From Vibrio sp. SCSIO 43135 (GTDB taxonomy: Bacteria; Pseudomonadota; Gammaproteobacteria; Enterobacterales; Vibrionaceae), in NCBI RefSeq assembly GCF_023716665.1, contig NZ_CP071859.1, positions 1,736,001 through 1,800,000 on the forward strand: 64,000 bases of DNA, written 5' to 3'. Under the pieces are notes generated by a model. The model did no database searches and was not told the origin of the DNA. It was given only the letters and a program-made list of their open reading frames with translations. Within the stretch, counting starts at the first letter, position 1; each line of letters opens with the position of its first letter. The translations under genes and the position numbers were made by a program. Shown piece after piece: positions 36,182-46,518 of the stretch.

Positions 36182-36390
36182 GATGACGGCTCCTGAGAAT
36201 GGGAACCAAAGGAAGTGTTCAGTCGACTAAAGGGGTCGTCCATTTAATGTGTATACCTCTGTTACTTAGGGATTTACAGTAGACCACTAATTTTCAGAGT
36301 CAGCAATAGCGCTATTTGTATCTAAATGTAAGCACCATTCACAAGTTTTCATGACCTGCATGCCGGTAGATGAACAGCCAAAGATTAGCG

Positions 36391-37635
36391 TTAAACTTCG
36401 TAGAATGGAGCAGGATCGAAGCTCAATGAATTGGGTGAGATCGCTTTAGCGATCTTAGCACCGCCACTTTTCAAATTGACAAAAGCCACATCAGTAAAGC
36501 GTTTAAACTTGTTTGAGTAAAAGCATTTCACTTCCGGCTTGAGCGATTCTTTCTCGTTAGAACTCCAAACTATCCCTACTCGCCCGTCATTTAACTCAAC
36601 TAGAGAGCCTACAGGGTACACACCAATGCAATTGATAAATTTATACACCAAGTCTTTATCTAGATGGAAAGGCGTAAGGCTCAGAATGATCTTGAATGCC
36701 TCTGCGGAATTCATGCCTTTTTTATAACAACGGTCGGCCGTTAAAGCGTCGTATATATCGACAATACCACTCATCCGCCCATGGACCGGCATTTGCTCAG
36801 CAGTAAGGCCCAGAGGGTAACCGTTGCCATCCAGTTTCTCATGGTGCATCAGACAAACATCTCGACTGACCTGGCTTAAACCATTTACATTTTCGATGAT
36901 GGCTTCTGCGTACACCTGGTGAAGCTTCATATGCTCAAACTCTTCTGGGGTCAGCTTACCTGGCTTATGCAGTACCTTGTCATCGACTTTAATTTTACCA
37001 ACATCATGAATAATGCCGCCAATCGCCATCTGCTTCAGCGTTTCTTTTTCCATACCGAGAAAACGACCAAACGTCACCAACAAACAGGCAACGTTCACTG
37101 AGTGTTCCAGTAAATAGGCATCTTTTTTACGTAGTGCTGAAACACACTGCAGAGCATCAGGATCAATCAGCACGGACTCAATCATGTCGTCCGCCCAATC
37201 TTCAATAATATCCACTTCAATGACTTTGCCACTGAAAGTCATATTCATCAGCTTTTGAGCGAGGCTTCGCGCTTCAGTGATTAACTTTTTGGCTTTCTTT
37301 TGGTGATTATCGCGGTTGTAGCTTTTAGGCTTTTTAACGACGTCAGTAGAACTAGGAACACTGCTTGAACCCGCAGTTATGGCATGTTCTTGTTCACTTT
37401 GTTCAGACTCTCCCTCCGCTACAGGCACGAATTTACAACCTGCCGCAGAGAGGCTGACGTCAACCCATGCGAATTTAACGCCATTATCAATTAGCTGATT
37501 CACTGCTTTCTGATTTGATACTCGCCCAGCGTTGGCTAGGTTGACTCGCTTGTTATCCTCAATACCAGTAACAAACATCCCTATTTCTAGGTTGTGAATA
37601 GATAACTTGATGGAGTCTTCAACATTGAACTGCAT
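36391..37635 (-). CDS. HD-GYP cyclic-di-GMP phosphodiesterase with DUF3391 domain
   Basis: Cytoplasmic enzyme that probably hydrolyses c-di-GMP. The first ~110 residues match DUF3391 (SIHNLEIGMFVTGIEDN). The HD-GYP domain has all key parts: HSVNVACL, His210-Asp211 in IIHDVGKIKVDDKVLHKPG, HHEKLDGNGYP with the GYP triplet at 272-274, and DIYDALTADR. All metal ligands appear intact. It lies 76 bp downstream of the response regulator gene on the same strand, so it may belong to the same transcript as the kinase/regulator pair. 414 residues, usual length. Confidence 0.94.
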   Translation of the reverse strand: MQFNVEDSIKLSIHNLEIGMFVTGIEDNKRVNLANAGRVSNQKAVNQLIDNGVKFAWVDVSLSAAGCKFVPVAEGESEQSEQEHAITAGSSSVPSSTDVVKKPKSYNRDNHQKKAKKLITEARSLAQKLMNMTFSGKVIEVDIIEDWADDMIESVLIDPDALQCVSALRKKDAYLLEHSVNVACLLVTFGRFLGMEKETLKQMAIGGIIHDVGKIKVDDKVLHKPGKLTPEEFEHMKLHQVYAEAIIENVNGLSQVSRDVCLMHHEKLDGNGYPLGLTAEQMPVHGRMSGIVDIYDALTADRCYKKGMNSAEAFKIILSLTPFHLDKDLVYKFINCIGVYPVGSLVELNDGRVGIVWSSNEKESLKPEVKCFYSNKFKRFTDVAFVNLKSGGAKIAKAISPNSLSFDPAPFYEV

Positions 37636-37711
37636 GGTTAATAAAAACTACATTATTTGTTAATACAATTATCATTATACTGAATGAAATCCTGAGTGCA
37701 CCTCAAATATT

Positions 37712-38350
37712 TTAATTGATTAGCCCTTTATCTAAAGCAAACTTGGCCAGCTCCGCCGTCGAGTGTAGATCCAGCTTGTGTTTAATGTTCTGCCTATGAG
37801 TTTCAACAGTTCGGTAGCTAATGTTGAGTAAAGTCGCGATTTTCTTGCTGCTGTTCCCCTCCGCTACCAGCTTAAGTACCGCTTCTTCTCTGCGACTTAA
37901 TGGGTTAGGTTTCTGTGCAGCCGGCACCACTTCTTGGTTAAACAGCGTTTGCGTGACGGATTCACAAAAATAAGTCGAGCCTTGATTCACTGTTTTTATT
38001 GCTTGAACCATTCTGCGTGAACATATCTCTTTTAGCATGTAGCCCACTGCACCAGCCTGCATGACTTTCATAATGTATTCACGATTATCGTGCATGGTCA
38101 GCATCAATACTTTAGCTTCAGGGTGCTCTTCTCTGATTAGTCGGGTCGCGTCTATGCCATTCATCAGTGGCATACTGACATCCATTAAAATCACATCTGG
38201 TGTTAACTCGTTAACCACATCGATCGCTTCCATGCCATTACTGGCTGTTCCGACAACCTCTATTTCTGGCTCAAGCTCCAGACGAGCGATAAATCCATCC
38301 AATACAACTTGGTGGTCATCGACAATTACCACACTAATTGGTTTATCCAT
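37712..38350 (-). CDS. Response regulator, NarL/FixJ family
   Basis: Two-component regulator of 212 residues. Receiver domain with DD at 11-12, phospho-acceptor Asp57 (VILMDVSMP), Thr in LMLTMHD and Lys in YMLKE; then a LuxR-type HTH (LSRREEAVLKLVAEGNSSKKIATLLNISYRTVETHRQNIKHKL). ATG 38350 overlaps the kinase stop by 8 bp and has GATGGA upstream, so I prefer it to ATG 38362. The partner kinase is the upstream gene. The likely target is the adjacent TRAP transporter. Confidence 0.95.
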   Translation of the reverse strand: MDKPISVVIVDDHQVVLDGFIARLELEPEIEVVGTASNGMEAIDVVNELTPDVILMDVSMPLMNGIDATRLIREEHPEAKVLMLTMHDNREYIMKVMQAGAVGYMLKEICSRRMVQAIKTVNQGSTYFCESVTQTLFNQEVVPAAQKPNPLSRREEAVLKLVAEGNSSKKIATLLNISYRTVETHRQNIKHKLDLHSTAELAKFALDKGLIN

Positions 38351-39701
38351 AAACGAGTCCATCTAAATTAAGTAATACGATTATCTCTGTGCCAAATCCA
38401 GGCTCACTCATGAGTTCAAAATCTCCACCGATAAACTCTACGCGCTCACGCATGTTACGTAGCCCAATACCTTGTCTACCACCTTGTGAGCCTCTAGCCT
38501 TAAACCCTACTCCATCATCTCGAATCATCAACTGCAGCATGTTACCCATCTGCTGTAAGATGATCGTGACTTTATTCGCATGCGCGTGCTTTTCGATGTT
38601 GTTCAATGATTCTTGAGCTACTCGATAAAGCGTAGTGGCCGCTTCTGATTTTAGCTTCCCTTTTTGCGTATCAAACAAGGTTTCGATTTCTATCCCTGAG
38701 TGCGAACGAAAATCCTGTAGCAATGTCGTGAGTGCAGCTTCTAGACCAATATCATCTAACGCACTTGGCCTTAGTTGATGAGAAATGTGGCGAACTTCAT
38801 TAATAGCCGTCATTAACGAGTGCTGCGATTTATCTAAGTGAACTTTAAGGGCATCATCTTCTAGTTTATGCCCAAGCAGCTCTAGATGACACTTGCTCGA
38901 CACGAGTAACTGATTAATTCCGTCGTGCAACTCACGCGCTAAATGTTTCTTTTCGTCTTCTTGAAACATCACTGTTTTATGCGCCAGCTCTTTGAGGTTT
39001 TTGTCCGCGACTCTGTGTTCATGCAGATTAATTGCTAATGTCAGTACGATGATGACCGCAACAGTCACCACTAAAATCACCACAATCGAAAAGAATGTTG
39101 TCTCTATGTTGTTGTTTATCGCCGCCTGCATATTGGCGACTTCTAAGCTAACATCTTCAATATATAGGCCAGTTCCAATCATCCAGTCCCATTTTTCCAA
39201 CCAAGCCGCGTAGCTGAGTTTGGGTACAGTCTCGCCAGTTGAGGGTTTTTGCCACAAATATTGATGAAACCCACCTCCCGTTTTCGCCTGATGTAATAAC
39301 TGCTCGATCAAAAAGTCTCCTTCTTCATCTTGAATGTGCAGCAGGTTCTGCCCAACAAGTTCAGGCAAGATTGGATGAACCAAATTTGTCCCAGTTTCAT
39401 CGTAAGCAAAAAAGTAACCATCAGAGCCATAACGCAGTCGAGTCAAAATAGCTTTAACTTCCGCCTTAGCTTCTGCTTCTAGCGCATCGGGATCATTGTA
39501 GACATAAGAAATCGCATCAAACGCTAGATCAACGCTGTCTTTAAGTGCCGACTCTCGAGATTTAATGAGGTTATCCCGAAAAATCTCGACTTCTTTTTGG
39601 CCTAGCGTTTTCGCTTGATAAATGGAGATCCAACTGATGCTGATTGTCACAATCAGTAGTGGCAGCAGGGTCAGCAGTATCAGTTTGGCTTTTAGAGGCA
39701 T
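38343..39701 (-). CDS. Sensor histidine kinase with periplasmic Cache domain
   Basis: Membrane kinase of the HisKA_3/NarX-like class, 452 residues. Two membrane helices (about 7-27 and 203-224) flank a single Cache-like domain (YGSDGYFFAYDETGTNLVHPILPELVGQNL, then WMIGTGLYIEDV), a type often binding small carboxylates. The dimerisation motif ARELHDGINQLL contains the phospho-acceptor His259; the ATPase has N-box NNIEKHAHA, DDGVGF and GIGLRNMRER. Upstream lies the TRAP transporter (98 bp), downstream the overlapping regulator, so it probably senses the carboxylate transported. Confidence 0.94.
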   Translation of the reverse strand: MPLKAKLILLTLLPLLIVTISISWISIYQAKTLGQKEVEIFRDNLIKSRESALKDSVDLAFDAISYVYNDPDALEAEAKAEVKAILTRLRYGSDGYFFAYDETGTNLVHPILPELVGQNLLHIQDEEGDFLIEQLLHQAKTGGGFHQYLWQKPSTGETVPKLSYAAWLEKWDWMIGTGLYIEDVSLEVANMQAAINNNIETTFFSIVVILVVTVAVIIVLTLAINLHEHRVADKNLKELAHKTVMFQEDEKKHLARELHDGINQLLVSSKCHLELLGHKLEDDALKVHLDKSQHSLMTAINEVRHISHQLRPSALDDIGLEAALTTLLQDFRSHSGIEIETLFDTQKGKLKSEAATTLYRVAQESLNNIEKHAHANKVTIILQQMGNMLQLMIRDDGVGFKARGSQGGRQGIGLRNMRERVEFIGGDFELMSEPGFGTEIIVLLNLDGLVYG

Positions 39702-39799
39702 TCCGTTTCCTCAATACAAAAACAGCTTACTCAACATCAAGTAAGCTGTTTCACTGTATCAACTCATTGCGCTTCAATGAATCCAGAAGATCACAATAA

Positions 39800-41083
39800 T
39801 TACATTCCGTAGAACTCAGGGAAGACGAGAATCGAAATCAGGACGAAGATTTGGATCGCAATGAATGGCATGACTCCGCGATAAATATCTTGGGTGGTCA
39901 CCCCTTTTGGTGCAACACCTTTTAAGTAAAACAGGCTAAAGCCAAAAGGTGGGGTCAAGAAAGACGTTTGAAGGTTCATCGCTATGAGAATAGCAAACCA
40001 CGTCATATTGATACCCATCAACTCAGCGACTGGCGCAATAATCGGAACGATAATGAAACAAATCTCTACGAAATCGATGAAGAACCCAAGAATGAGTATC
40101 ACCAACATCGTAATGATCAAAAAACCCCACTTTTCGCCCGGGAGTTGTAGCATCCACTCTTCGACTAAGTAATCACCGCCAGTGTAAGTAAATGCCATCG
40201 AGAATGCCGTCGCACCAAGTAAAATCGCGAACACCATAGCCGTTACTTTTACAGTTTCTTTCGAAGCCGCGTAGATCATCGACCAGCTAAACTGGCGGTA
40301 CATCAATGACAATACGATTGCACCAGCACCACCTAGCGCAGCAGATTCCGTTGGCGTAGCGACACCAGCAAAGATGGAACCCAATACCACAACAATTAGC
40401 GCAAGAGGTGGAATAACAGCTTTAAGAGCAGTGATGACCTCTTCTTTACGGCTGATTGATTCATCGCGTTCGATCGGTTGTGCTGCCTGCGGGTTTAGCT
40501 TAGCGTAAATCAAAATGTATACGACATAGGCGCCCACCAGCATCAGTCCAGGCCATACGGCTGCAGCGAACAGATCACCGACCGGCACACCAAGTACATC
40601 ACCCAGTAAAATGAGAACGATAGAAGGTGGGATAATTTGTCCTAAAGTGCCAGACGCACAGATAGTGCCGCAAGCAAGGCCCTTGTCGTAGTTGTACTTT
40701 AGCATCACTGGCAACGAAATGAGTCCCATCGCAACAACGGATGCGCCTACCACCCCCGTAGAGGCTGCGAGAAGTGCGCCAACAAGTACGGTAGAAATTG
40801 CGATACCACCACGCACACCGCCAAACAGCCTACCCATCGACTCTAAAAGTTGCTCCGCCAAGCGCGTTTTCTGCAGTACTAAGCCCATGAAGACAAATAG
40901 CGGTACAGCCATCAATACAGTGTTTTCCATGATTGACTGAATTCGATATGGCATAAAGGCAAACATTTCAATGCCTTCTGCCCACACACCAAATATCAGT
41001 GCGATACCACCAAAGGTAAAGGCGACTGGAAAACCAAGAAGTAGCGCAAACAAGGCTACAAAAAACATTACAATACCGATCAT
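39800..41083 (-). CDS. dctM: TRAP transporter large permease (DctM type)
   Basis: Large membrane subunit, 427 residues from ATG 41083 (AAGGAA upstream; a longer frame to 41128 overlaps dctQ). About twelve helices; conserved stretches LLGFPVAFTFGGIALIFG, GVVGASVVAMGLISLPVMLKYNYDKGLACGTICASGTLGQIIPPSIVLI and TEFLTPPFG-like LQTSFLTPPFGFSLFYLKG. Together with DctQ and DctP it forms a sodium-driven importer of organic acids. The TakP-like binding protein suggests 2-oxo acids. Confidence 0.93.
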   Translation of the reverse strand: MIGIVMFFVALFALLLGFPVAFTFGGIALIFGVWAEGIEMFAFMPYRIQSIMENTVLMAVPLFVFMGLVLQKTRLAEQLLESMGRLFGGVRGGIAISTVLVGALLAASTGVVGASVVAMGLISLPVMLKYNYDKGLACGTICASGTLGQIIPPSIVLILLGDVLGVPVGDLFAAAVWPGLMLVGAYVVYILIYAKLNPQAAQPIERDESISRKEEVITALKAVIPPLALIVVVLGSIFAGVATPTESAALGGAGAIVLSLMYRQFSWSMIYAASKETVKVTAMVFAILLGATAFSMAFTYTGGDYLVEEWMLQLPGEKWGFLIITMLVILILGFFIDFVEICFIIVPIIAPVAELMGINMTWFAILIAMNLQTSFLTPPFGFSLFYLKGVAPKGVTTQDIYRGVMPFIAIQIFVLISILVFPEFYGM

Positions 41084-41096
41084 CTTGGAATTCCTT

Positions 41097-41636
41097 TTAC
41101 GACTTATCCATGGACTGAGCGTGAACAAGGTGAGGGTTAAATATCTTGTTCAGAGAATGAAGCATTAAGCCAATACCACTGATGGCCATTAAGAAAAACG
41201 ACAGTGGAATCATTGCCTTAATAATCCAGCGATAAGGTAAACCACCAGGGTCACCTGAAGTTTCGCCTAAGGAGTAACTTTCTTTGGCAAAATCGATACC
41301 AAACCAAGCGACTAACATACAGAACGGAAGTAGGAAGATTAATGTACCCAGTAGGTCTATCACTGCTTGAGCTTTGTTAGAAAGACGCTCATAGAAGATA
41401 TCCACTCGAACATGGCCACCTGCTTTAATTGCGTAAGGAACTCCCAACAAAAATACCGCAGAGAATAAATGCCATTCCATTTCTTGAAAGGCAATCGACA
41501 CGTCGTTGAATACGTAGCGCATAACTACGTCATACACGACGTTGGCGAGTAATAAGATAAATAGGATGCTCGATAACCATCCTAGGGTATCCCCTATTCG
41601 GTTAAACAATCGCTCGATATAGATAAGACTTCTCAT
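41097..41636 (-). CDS. dctQ: TRAP transporter small permease (DctQ type)
   Basis: Small four-helix membrane subunit, 179 residues from ATG 41636, which has GGAG at ideal spacing; an upstream ATG at 41648 is weaker. The family pattern appears in VVMRYVFNDVSIAFQEMEWHLFSAVFLLGVPYAIKAGGHVRVDIFYERLS. It lies 13 bp before dctM and about 150 bp after dctP. Confidence 0.92.
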   Translation of the reverse strand: MRSLIYIERLFNRIGDTLGWLSSILFILLLANVVYDVVMRYVFNDVSIAFQEMEWHLFSAVFLLGVPYAIKAGGHVRVDIFYERLSNKAQAVIDLLGTLIFLLPFCMLVAWFGIDFAKESYSLGETSGDPGGLPYRWIIKAMIPLSFFLMAISGIGLMLHSLNKIFNPHLVHAQSMDKS

Positions 41637-41790
41637 TCCCGACTCCATGGAACGTTAAGTGTGTGCAGCGTATCGATTGGCTCGACCGCTGCACGTTATT
41701 TAGAATAGATTTCTTGGGCTTCTCGGTGAGCGCTACTCACCGAATTTTTATTATTTTGTTGTATAGGTACTTATTAAACAAATAGTGGTT

Positions 41791-42852
41791 TTATTGAGCA
41801 CTGCTGTTTAGGTACGCACGGTGTGAAATATCCGTCCAAGAGCGAACCTGTTTAAGGTAGTCAGCTTGAGATTTTTGAATCTCTTTCGCCAGTTCATCTT
41901 TTTCAGCATGCTTAGCTAATAAGCGATCATTGGCTTCTTTAAGTGCAGACATTACTTCTGGTGGGAAGTCCTTAACTTGAACATCTGGATACTCAGACTT
42001 CATAGACGCCCAGTTCTTGCCACTTTCATGCGTCGCTTGGGTATACATGTCATACGCTGCTGTTCTCATTGCAACACGTAAGATTTCTTGAAGATCTTCA
42101 GGTAGACGATCCCAAGTACGCTTGTTCACTAAGAACTGAAGCTCTGAGCCAGGCTCATGCCAACCTGTGTAGTAGTAAGGTGCGATTTTGTGGAAACCCA
42201 TACGCAAGTCGAGTGATGGACCAACCCACTCTAATGCATCAATCGTGCGGCGCTCTAGAGAAGTGTATAGTTCACCCGGTGCAATGTTCGTCGGCTTAGC
42301 ACCTAGCTCAGCGAGGATTTCTCCAGCAAAGCCCGGAATACGCATTTTTAAGCCTTTAAGGTCGTCGACAGAGTTGATTTCTTTTTGGAACCAACCGCCC
42401 ATCTGAATATCAGTGTTACCACCAGGGAAAGACATCAAGTTATGTGGAGAGTACACCTGCTCCATTAACTCCATACCACCACCATGATAGAACCATGCAT
42501 ACTGCTCTGCCGGAGTCATACCAAATGGCATAGACGTAAAGTACAGCGTATTGGGTACCTTACCTTTCCAGTAGTAAGAACCAGAGTGGCCCATGTCGTA
42601 CTGGCCCGATTTAACCATATCAAACACGCCAAGTGGCGCTTTGTGTTTGTTGGCTGAGTCGATACGAATTTGTAGGCGACCATTCGACATTTTTTCTGCC
42701 ATTGCGGCCATATTTTTTGTCGCATCACCAAACACAGGGAAGTTTGGTCCCCACGTTTCAGCAAGTTTTAGTCGATATACTTTATCAGCAGCTGTAGCCG
42801 AAGTCGCCAGCATAGCAAAGCAAGCTGCCGCGACGACAGCCGTTGTTTTCAT
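41791..42852 (-). CDS. TRAP transporter periplasmic binding protein, TakP-like (2-oxo acid type)
   Basis: 353 residues with signal peptide ending ATSATA-AD. It has the DctP fold: KLAETWGPNFPVFGDATKNMAAMAE, then SFPGGNTDIQMGGWFQKEINSVDDLKGLKMRIPGFAGE, whose Arg normally binds the ligand carboxylate. The GGWF-KEI and GFAGE stretches resemble TakP of Rhodobacter, which binds pyruvate and related 2-oxo acids with sodium, more than succinate-binding DctP. The ~150-bp gap to dctQ is usual where the binding protein is made in excess. Confidence 0.9.
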   Translation of the reverse strand: MKTTAVVAAACFAMLATSATAADKVYRLKLAETWGPNFPVFGDATKNMAAMAEKMSNGRLQIRIDSANKHKAPLGVFDMVKSGQYDMGHSGSYYWKGKVPNTLYFTSMPFGMTPAEQYAWFYHGGGMELMEQVYSPHNLMSFPGGNTDIQMGGWFQKEINSVDDLKGLKMRIPGFAGEILAELGAKPTNIAPGELYTSLERRTIDALEWVGPSLDLRMGFHKIAPYYYTGWHEPGSELQFLVNKRTWDRLPEDLQEILRVAMRTAAYDMYTQATHESGKNWASMKSEYPDVQVKDFPPEVMSALKEANDRLLAKHAEKDELAKEIQKSQADYLKQVRSWTDISHRAYLNSSAQ

Positions 42853-43028
42853 GACTCTTTTTAGCGAGTTTTTGAATAAGACTCATTGTTCACGTCCTTT
42901 GTTTGATTCATGCCGTTATCAAATGGCACCGATGTTCCAAGACAAAGATGTGCGAGTTTTCTATGTTTGAAAATCAGCGTGAACACGCAGAAATTTACCT
43001 ACCCTATTCTTTGTTCACACTTAAGTTT

Positions 43029-43044
43029 TACGTATAACTACGTA
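43029..43044. promoter_or_regulatory. Two TACGTA palindromes one helical turn apart
   Basis: TACGTA at 43029-43034 and 43039-43044, with a third at 43125-43130. The repeat on one face of the helix, upstream of dctP and next to a NarL-type regulator, suggests binding sites for it; this is inference. Confidence 0.35.
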
Positions 43045-43323
43045 GGAATAAGTAGATATATTAAATTTAATTATTATTATTCATTAAGTTATGTTTTCTA
43101 AACTCTAGTGGAAAACAACAAAGATACGTACGGGATACTATTCACCAAGTTATTAATAATAGATTTCATAAATGTGACGAAGCACCAAATTGAATGCAGT
43201 GGTAACGATTTAAGCAAAGTATGTAATTGTTGGTTCAAGAATCGCTGACAGGCTTTGCACAGACGCACATTGAAGTGGCTCTACAGTGTATTTACGCTCT
43301 AATTTACGAATATTCCCCGAAAC

Positions 43324-43341
43324 AAAGCAAACGTTTGCTTT
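43324..43341. promoter_or_regulatory. PurR operator
   Basis: Perfect 18-bp palindrome AAAGCAAACGTTTGCTTT, matching the core GCAAACGTTTGC of the PurR box. It lies about 28 bp upstream of the purC -10 element, so purines with PurR should repress purC. Confidence 0.88.
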
Positions 43342-43365
43342 TTATGTGGAAGCGGGAAAAAGTTC

Positions 43366-43374
43366 TGGTATGAT
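43366..43374 (+). promoter_or_regulatory. Extended -10 promoter of purC
   Basis: TGGTATGAT, an extended -10 element about 88 bp before the ATG, close downstream of the PurR box. Confidence 0.6.
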
Positions 43375-43461
43375 GCCCACATATTCGAGCTCTAGTCGCA
43401 TCAATTTAGCCGTGTACTAGAGGTACTCTCTGTTTGACGTTTTACAAAATAGGAATGTCTA

Positions 43462-44565
43462 ATGAGCCTTGCAGATCAAGTTTTAGCCGTCAACGACGAC
43501 CTTCCAATCCGCACAAATAAGCCAGTACACAGTGGTAAAGTACGCTCTGTTTACTGGTTGACTGAAGAAGATAGCCAGCGCCTTATCAAAGAAAAAGGCT
43601 ACGATGTATCTCCAGATGCACCGCTAGCGATTATGGTTATTAGTGACCGAATTTCGGCATTTGACTGTATTTGGCACGGTGAAGGCGGACTGAAAGGCGT
43701 ACCCGGTAAAGGTGCAGCGCTCAATGCTATTTCGAATCACTGGTTTAAACTGTTCAAAGAAAACGGTTTGGCGGACAGCCATATCCTAGACATCCCTCAC
43801 CCGTTCGTATGGATCGTTCAAAAAGCCAAACCTGTCATGATTGAAGCGATTTGTCGCAAGTATATTACAGGCTCAATGTGGCGCGCGTATGAAAAAGGCG
43901 AGCGAGAGTTCTGTGGTATTGAAATGCCAGAAGGCCTAGAGAAAGACAAACAGTTACCAGAACTTCTTATCACTCCATCAACCAAAGGTATTCTAAAAGG
44001 TATTCCTGGTGTGCCTGAAGCGGATGACGTGAACATCACTCGTAAGAATATCGAAGAGAACTTCGCAGCGTTTAATTTCACCAAAGCAGACGACATAAAC
44101 GTCTATGAAACGCTATTAAAAGAAGGTTTTGGCGTCATTAGCGAAGCATTAGCGCGTGTTGAACAGACGTTCGTCGACACCAAATTTGAATTTGGCTACG
44201 TAACAGATGCCGCAGGTAATGAAAAACTGATCTACATGGATGAAGTCGGTACGCCGGATTCTTCACGTATTTGGGATACCAAGGAATACAATTCAGGAAA
44301 CATCGTAGAAAACTCAAAAGAAGGGTTCCGCCAATTCCTACTGAACCATTTCCCTGATCCAGATATCTTGCTCAATAAAGAGCGTATGCCTGAACGTGAA
44401 GCACTAGCGCGCGACAACGTGTTGCCACTAGATGCGCTAATGGATATTTCTAAGACCTACACAAGCATCGCAGAAACCATTACTGGTCAGCCAGTTGTTC
44501 TTAGTGATAACCCTAAGCAAGAGATCATCGATATCTTGAGCAGCCAATATGGTCTAATTGATTAA
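43462..44565 (+). CDS. purC: Phosphoribosylaminoimidazole-succinocarboxamide synthase (long form)
   Basis: SAICAR synthetase, step eight of de novo purine synthesis, joining aspartate to CAIR with ATP. The 367 residues match the longer Vibrio-type PurC rather than the ~237-residue E. coli form. Signature stretches: [44 protein letters not shown] and [17 protein letters not shown], the family's C-terminal hallmark. TAGGA precedes the ATG. Monocistronic and under a PurR box. Confidence 0.97.
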   Translation: MSLADQVLAVNDDLPIRTNKPVHSGKVRSVYWLTEEDSQRLIKEKGYDVSPDAPLAIMVISDRISAFDCIWHGEGGLKGVPGKGAALNAISNHWFKLFKENGLADSHILDIPHPFVWIVQKAKPVMIEAICRKYITGSMWRAYEKGEREFCGIEMPEGLEKDKQLPELLITPSTKGILKGIPGVPEADDVNITRKNIEENFAAFNFTKADDINVYETLLKEGFGVISEALARVEQTFVDTKFEFGYVTDAAGNEKLIYMDEVGTPDSSRIWDTKEYNSGNIVENSKEGFRQFLLNHFPDPDILLNKERMPEREALARDNVLPLDALMDISKTYTSIAETITGQPVVLSDNPKQEIIDILSSQYGLID

Positions 44566-44586
44566 CCTCGACTTCCATTCGTCATA

Positions 44587-44615
44587 AAAAACGCCAGCGT
44601 AATGCTGGCGTTTTT
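44587..44615. terminator. Bidirectional terminator after purC
   Basis: AAAAACGCCAGC / GCTGGCGTTTTT stem with 5-base loop between convergent purC and chemoreceptor genes. Confidence 0.93.
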
Positions 44616-44634
44616 CGTTGGTCGCTTTTATGTC

Positions 44635-46518
44635 TTACAGTTTAAAGCGGCTAATTTCTTGCTCGAGTTCGTGCGATAGAACCGAAAGCTGAGAGGCTTG
44701 GTCAGCCGCTTCGTGAGCTTCGTCAGCTAATTCATTCGATACATCACGAATACCCACGGTATTGCGAGTGATTTCAGAAGTCACAGATGCTTGCTCCTCC
44801 GCAGCTGACGCAATTTGTGTCGCCATATCACTAATACGCTCAACGACTGTTTGAATCTGGATCAGGCTTGCCGCCGCGCTATTTGCATCATCAACACTCT
44901 GCCCTGCAAGCTGACGGCTGTCGTCCATAATACCCACGGCTTTACCCGTTGTACCTTGCAGAGTTTCAATCATGTTTTGAATCTCTTTTGTAGACGCGTG
45001 TGTGCGTTGGCTTAGAACGCGTACTTCATCTGCCACAACAGCGAAACCTCTACCCTGCTCACCGGCTCGAGCGGCTTCAATCGCGGCATTCAATGCAAGT
45101 AAGTTGGTTTGCTCAGCTATGTCTTGAATAGTTGAAAGGATTGTACTGATGCTGTTGCCGTGAGCTTCCAGCTCTTGGATAACGCCAGTCGCCACTTGCA
45201 CTTCTTGCTCTAGGTTCTGAATAGAGCCCTGCGTTTGTGTCACTTGCGCTGCACCATGCTGACAAGCTGTAACTGCTTCCCCAGAGTTTTGTGCAGTATG
45301 ATCAGCATTACCTGCAATTTCTTGAGTAGCTGCCGCCATCTCGTTAATTGCGGTTGCCACCATATTGATCTCGTCTTGTTGCAGGCGAATACGCGCGCTT
45401 CGCTCCTCTGCATTCGACGCTGTCTGCTTGGCCTGAGCAGAAAGAGAAGCCGACACTTCACCTAGCTTGCTGACCATGGTGTGCATATTACCCACGAATA
45501 CATTGAAGTTTGTCGCCAATTGACCAACCTCATCATTGCTGCGCGGCTCTAATCGCTGAGTAAGGTCACCTTCACCTGATGCGATTTCTTCAAGTGCTTT
45601 TGATACACGAGCAAGATCTTGGAATAGGTAGTTAACTAAAAGTGACACTACAGCAATCACGATGAGAGTGATGACAACGGCAGTGATAACAAGGTCGGTA
45701 AGAAGCTCGGCGTGACCCGCTTCTTCTGTCGCTTGATCCATTTCGATGGCAAATACCCAGCTTGTGCCTGGTACTTTGTCAAAATAGAACAGCTTGTTCT
45801 CACCACCTACCACAAATGTTTCAATGCGTTCGGCATCGGCTGCTGATTGAATCCTATCAATCGTCAGTGATTCCGACAGTGAGTTGATAGGCTTCAATGA
45901 AAAGTTTTTATCTGGATGCGCGAGGAAAGTGCCATCTTGGGTATCTATCAGCATCGAGTAAGCATTCTTACCGACTTTTAGGCTAATCACGTCATTAATC
46001 AACTGGTCTATCAGTACATCTGCACCAACAACGCCGATGTACTTTCCATTTTGTCGAACAGGTTCAGCAATGGTGACAAGCAGAGCACCAGTAATGGCAT
46101 CTTTGTAAGCTGTAGTAATAATTTGAGAGCCAGCTTTGTCAGCGTCGATGTACCACGGACGCTGTCTAGGATCATAATCTGCACGGTTGCGTTCTGGGTG
46201 TGAACGATACATTGCGCCTTCAGGTGTGCCTAGGAAAATGTCGTCAAACCCACCCGCTTTACGAGCTTGTTGTAAAAAGGGAACCACATCTGATTGTTGG
46301 CTGTAATCGTTAAATGCGGTAGCAATATCTTTGCGTATGTTTACCCAGTCAGAAATTCCTACTGTAGCAGTAGTCGCAATACTTACCGCTCGTGAATGAA
46401 CACTATTCTGAGTTTGCTCATACAGTTGATCGGCAGACAACCAAGTCAATATCGTAGCCATGACCACCACTGCGGACAGGCTCGCCCCTATCAATTTTTG
46501 TTTTAAAGTCAGTTTCAT
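44635..46518 (-). CDS. Methyl-accepting chemotaxis protein with dCache sensor
   Basis: Chemoreceptor of about 627 residues from ATG 46518 (a longer frame begins at 46584). Helices at about 10-30 and 280-302 enclose a ~240-residue dCache-type domain ([37 protein letters not shown] and [17 protein letters not shown]), a class often sensing amino acids. HAMP follows ([22 protein letters not shown]), then the signalling tip [48 protein letters not shown]. No CheR-docking pentapeptide at the end (SRFKL). Convergent with purC. Confidence 0.95.
   Translation of the reverse strand: MKLTLKQKLIGASLSAVVVMATILTWLSADQLYEQTQNSVHSRAVSIATTATVGISDWVNIRKDIATAFNDYSQQSDVVPFLQQARKAGGFDDIFLGTPEGAMYRSHPERNRADYDPRQRPWYIDADKAGSQIITTAYKDAITGALLVTIAEPVRQNGKYIGVVGADVLIDQLINDVISLKVGKNAYSMLIDTQDGTFLAHPDKNFSLKPINSLSESLTIDRIQSAADAERIETFVVGGENKLFYFDKVPGTSWVFAIEMDQATEEAGHAELLTDLVITAVVITLIVIAVVSLLVNYLFQDLARVSKALEEIASGEGDLTQRLEPRSNDEVGQLATNFNVFVGNMHTMVSKLGEVSASLSAQAKQTASNAEERSARIRLQQDEINMVATAINEMAAATQEIAGNADHTAQNSGEAVTACQHGAAQVTQTQGSIQNLEQEVQVATGVIQELEAHGNSISTILSTIQDIAEQTNLLALNAAIEAARAGEQGRGFAVVADEVRVLSQRTHASTKEIQNMIETLQGTTGKAVGIMDDSRQLAGQSVDDANSAAASLIQIQTVVERISDMATQIASAAEEQASVTSEITRNTVGIRDVSNELADEAHEAADQASQLSVLSHELEQEISRFKL

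Larger units (their letters stand above)
42853..43461. other. Divergent regulatory region between TRAP operon and purC
   Basis: 609 bp without a credible ORF. The left part should carry the TRAP promoter; three TACGTA palindromes lie at 43029, 43039 and 43125. The right part has the PurR box and purC promoter. No RNA gene recognised. Confidence 0.55.

Noticed and set aside
36182..36390. Possible manganese (yybP-ykoY) riboswitch upstream of the terC gene
   Set aside because: TerC genes often carry one, but I could not find its conserved core sequences here.
42924..42939. Sequence TGGCACCGATGTTCCA resembling a sigma-54 promoter near the TRAP operon
   Set aside because: The -12 GC is CC on the plus strand, which points away from dctP; on the minus strand the GG-GC spacing is 9 rather than 10 bp.
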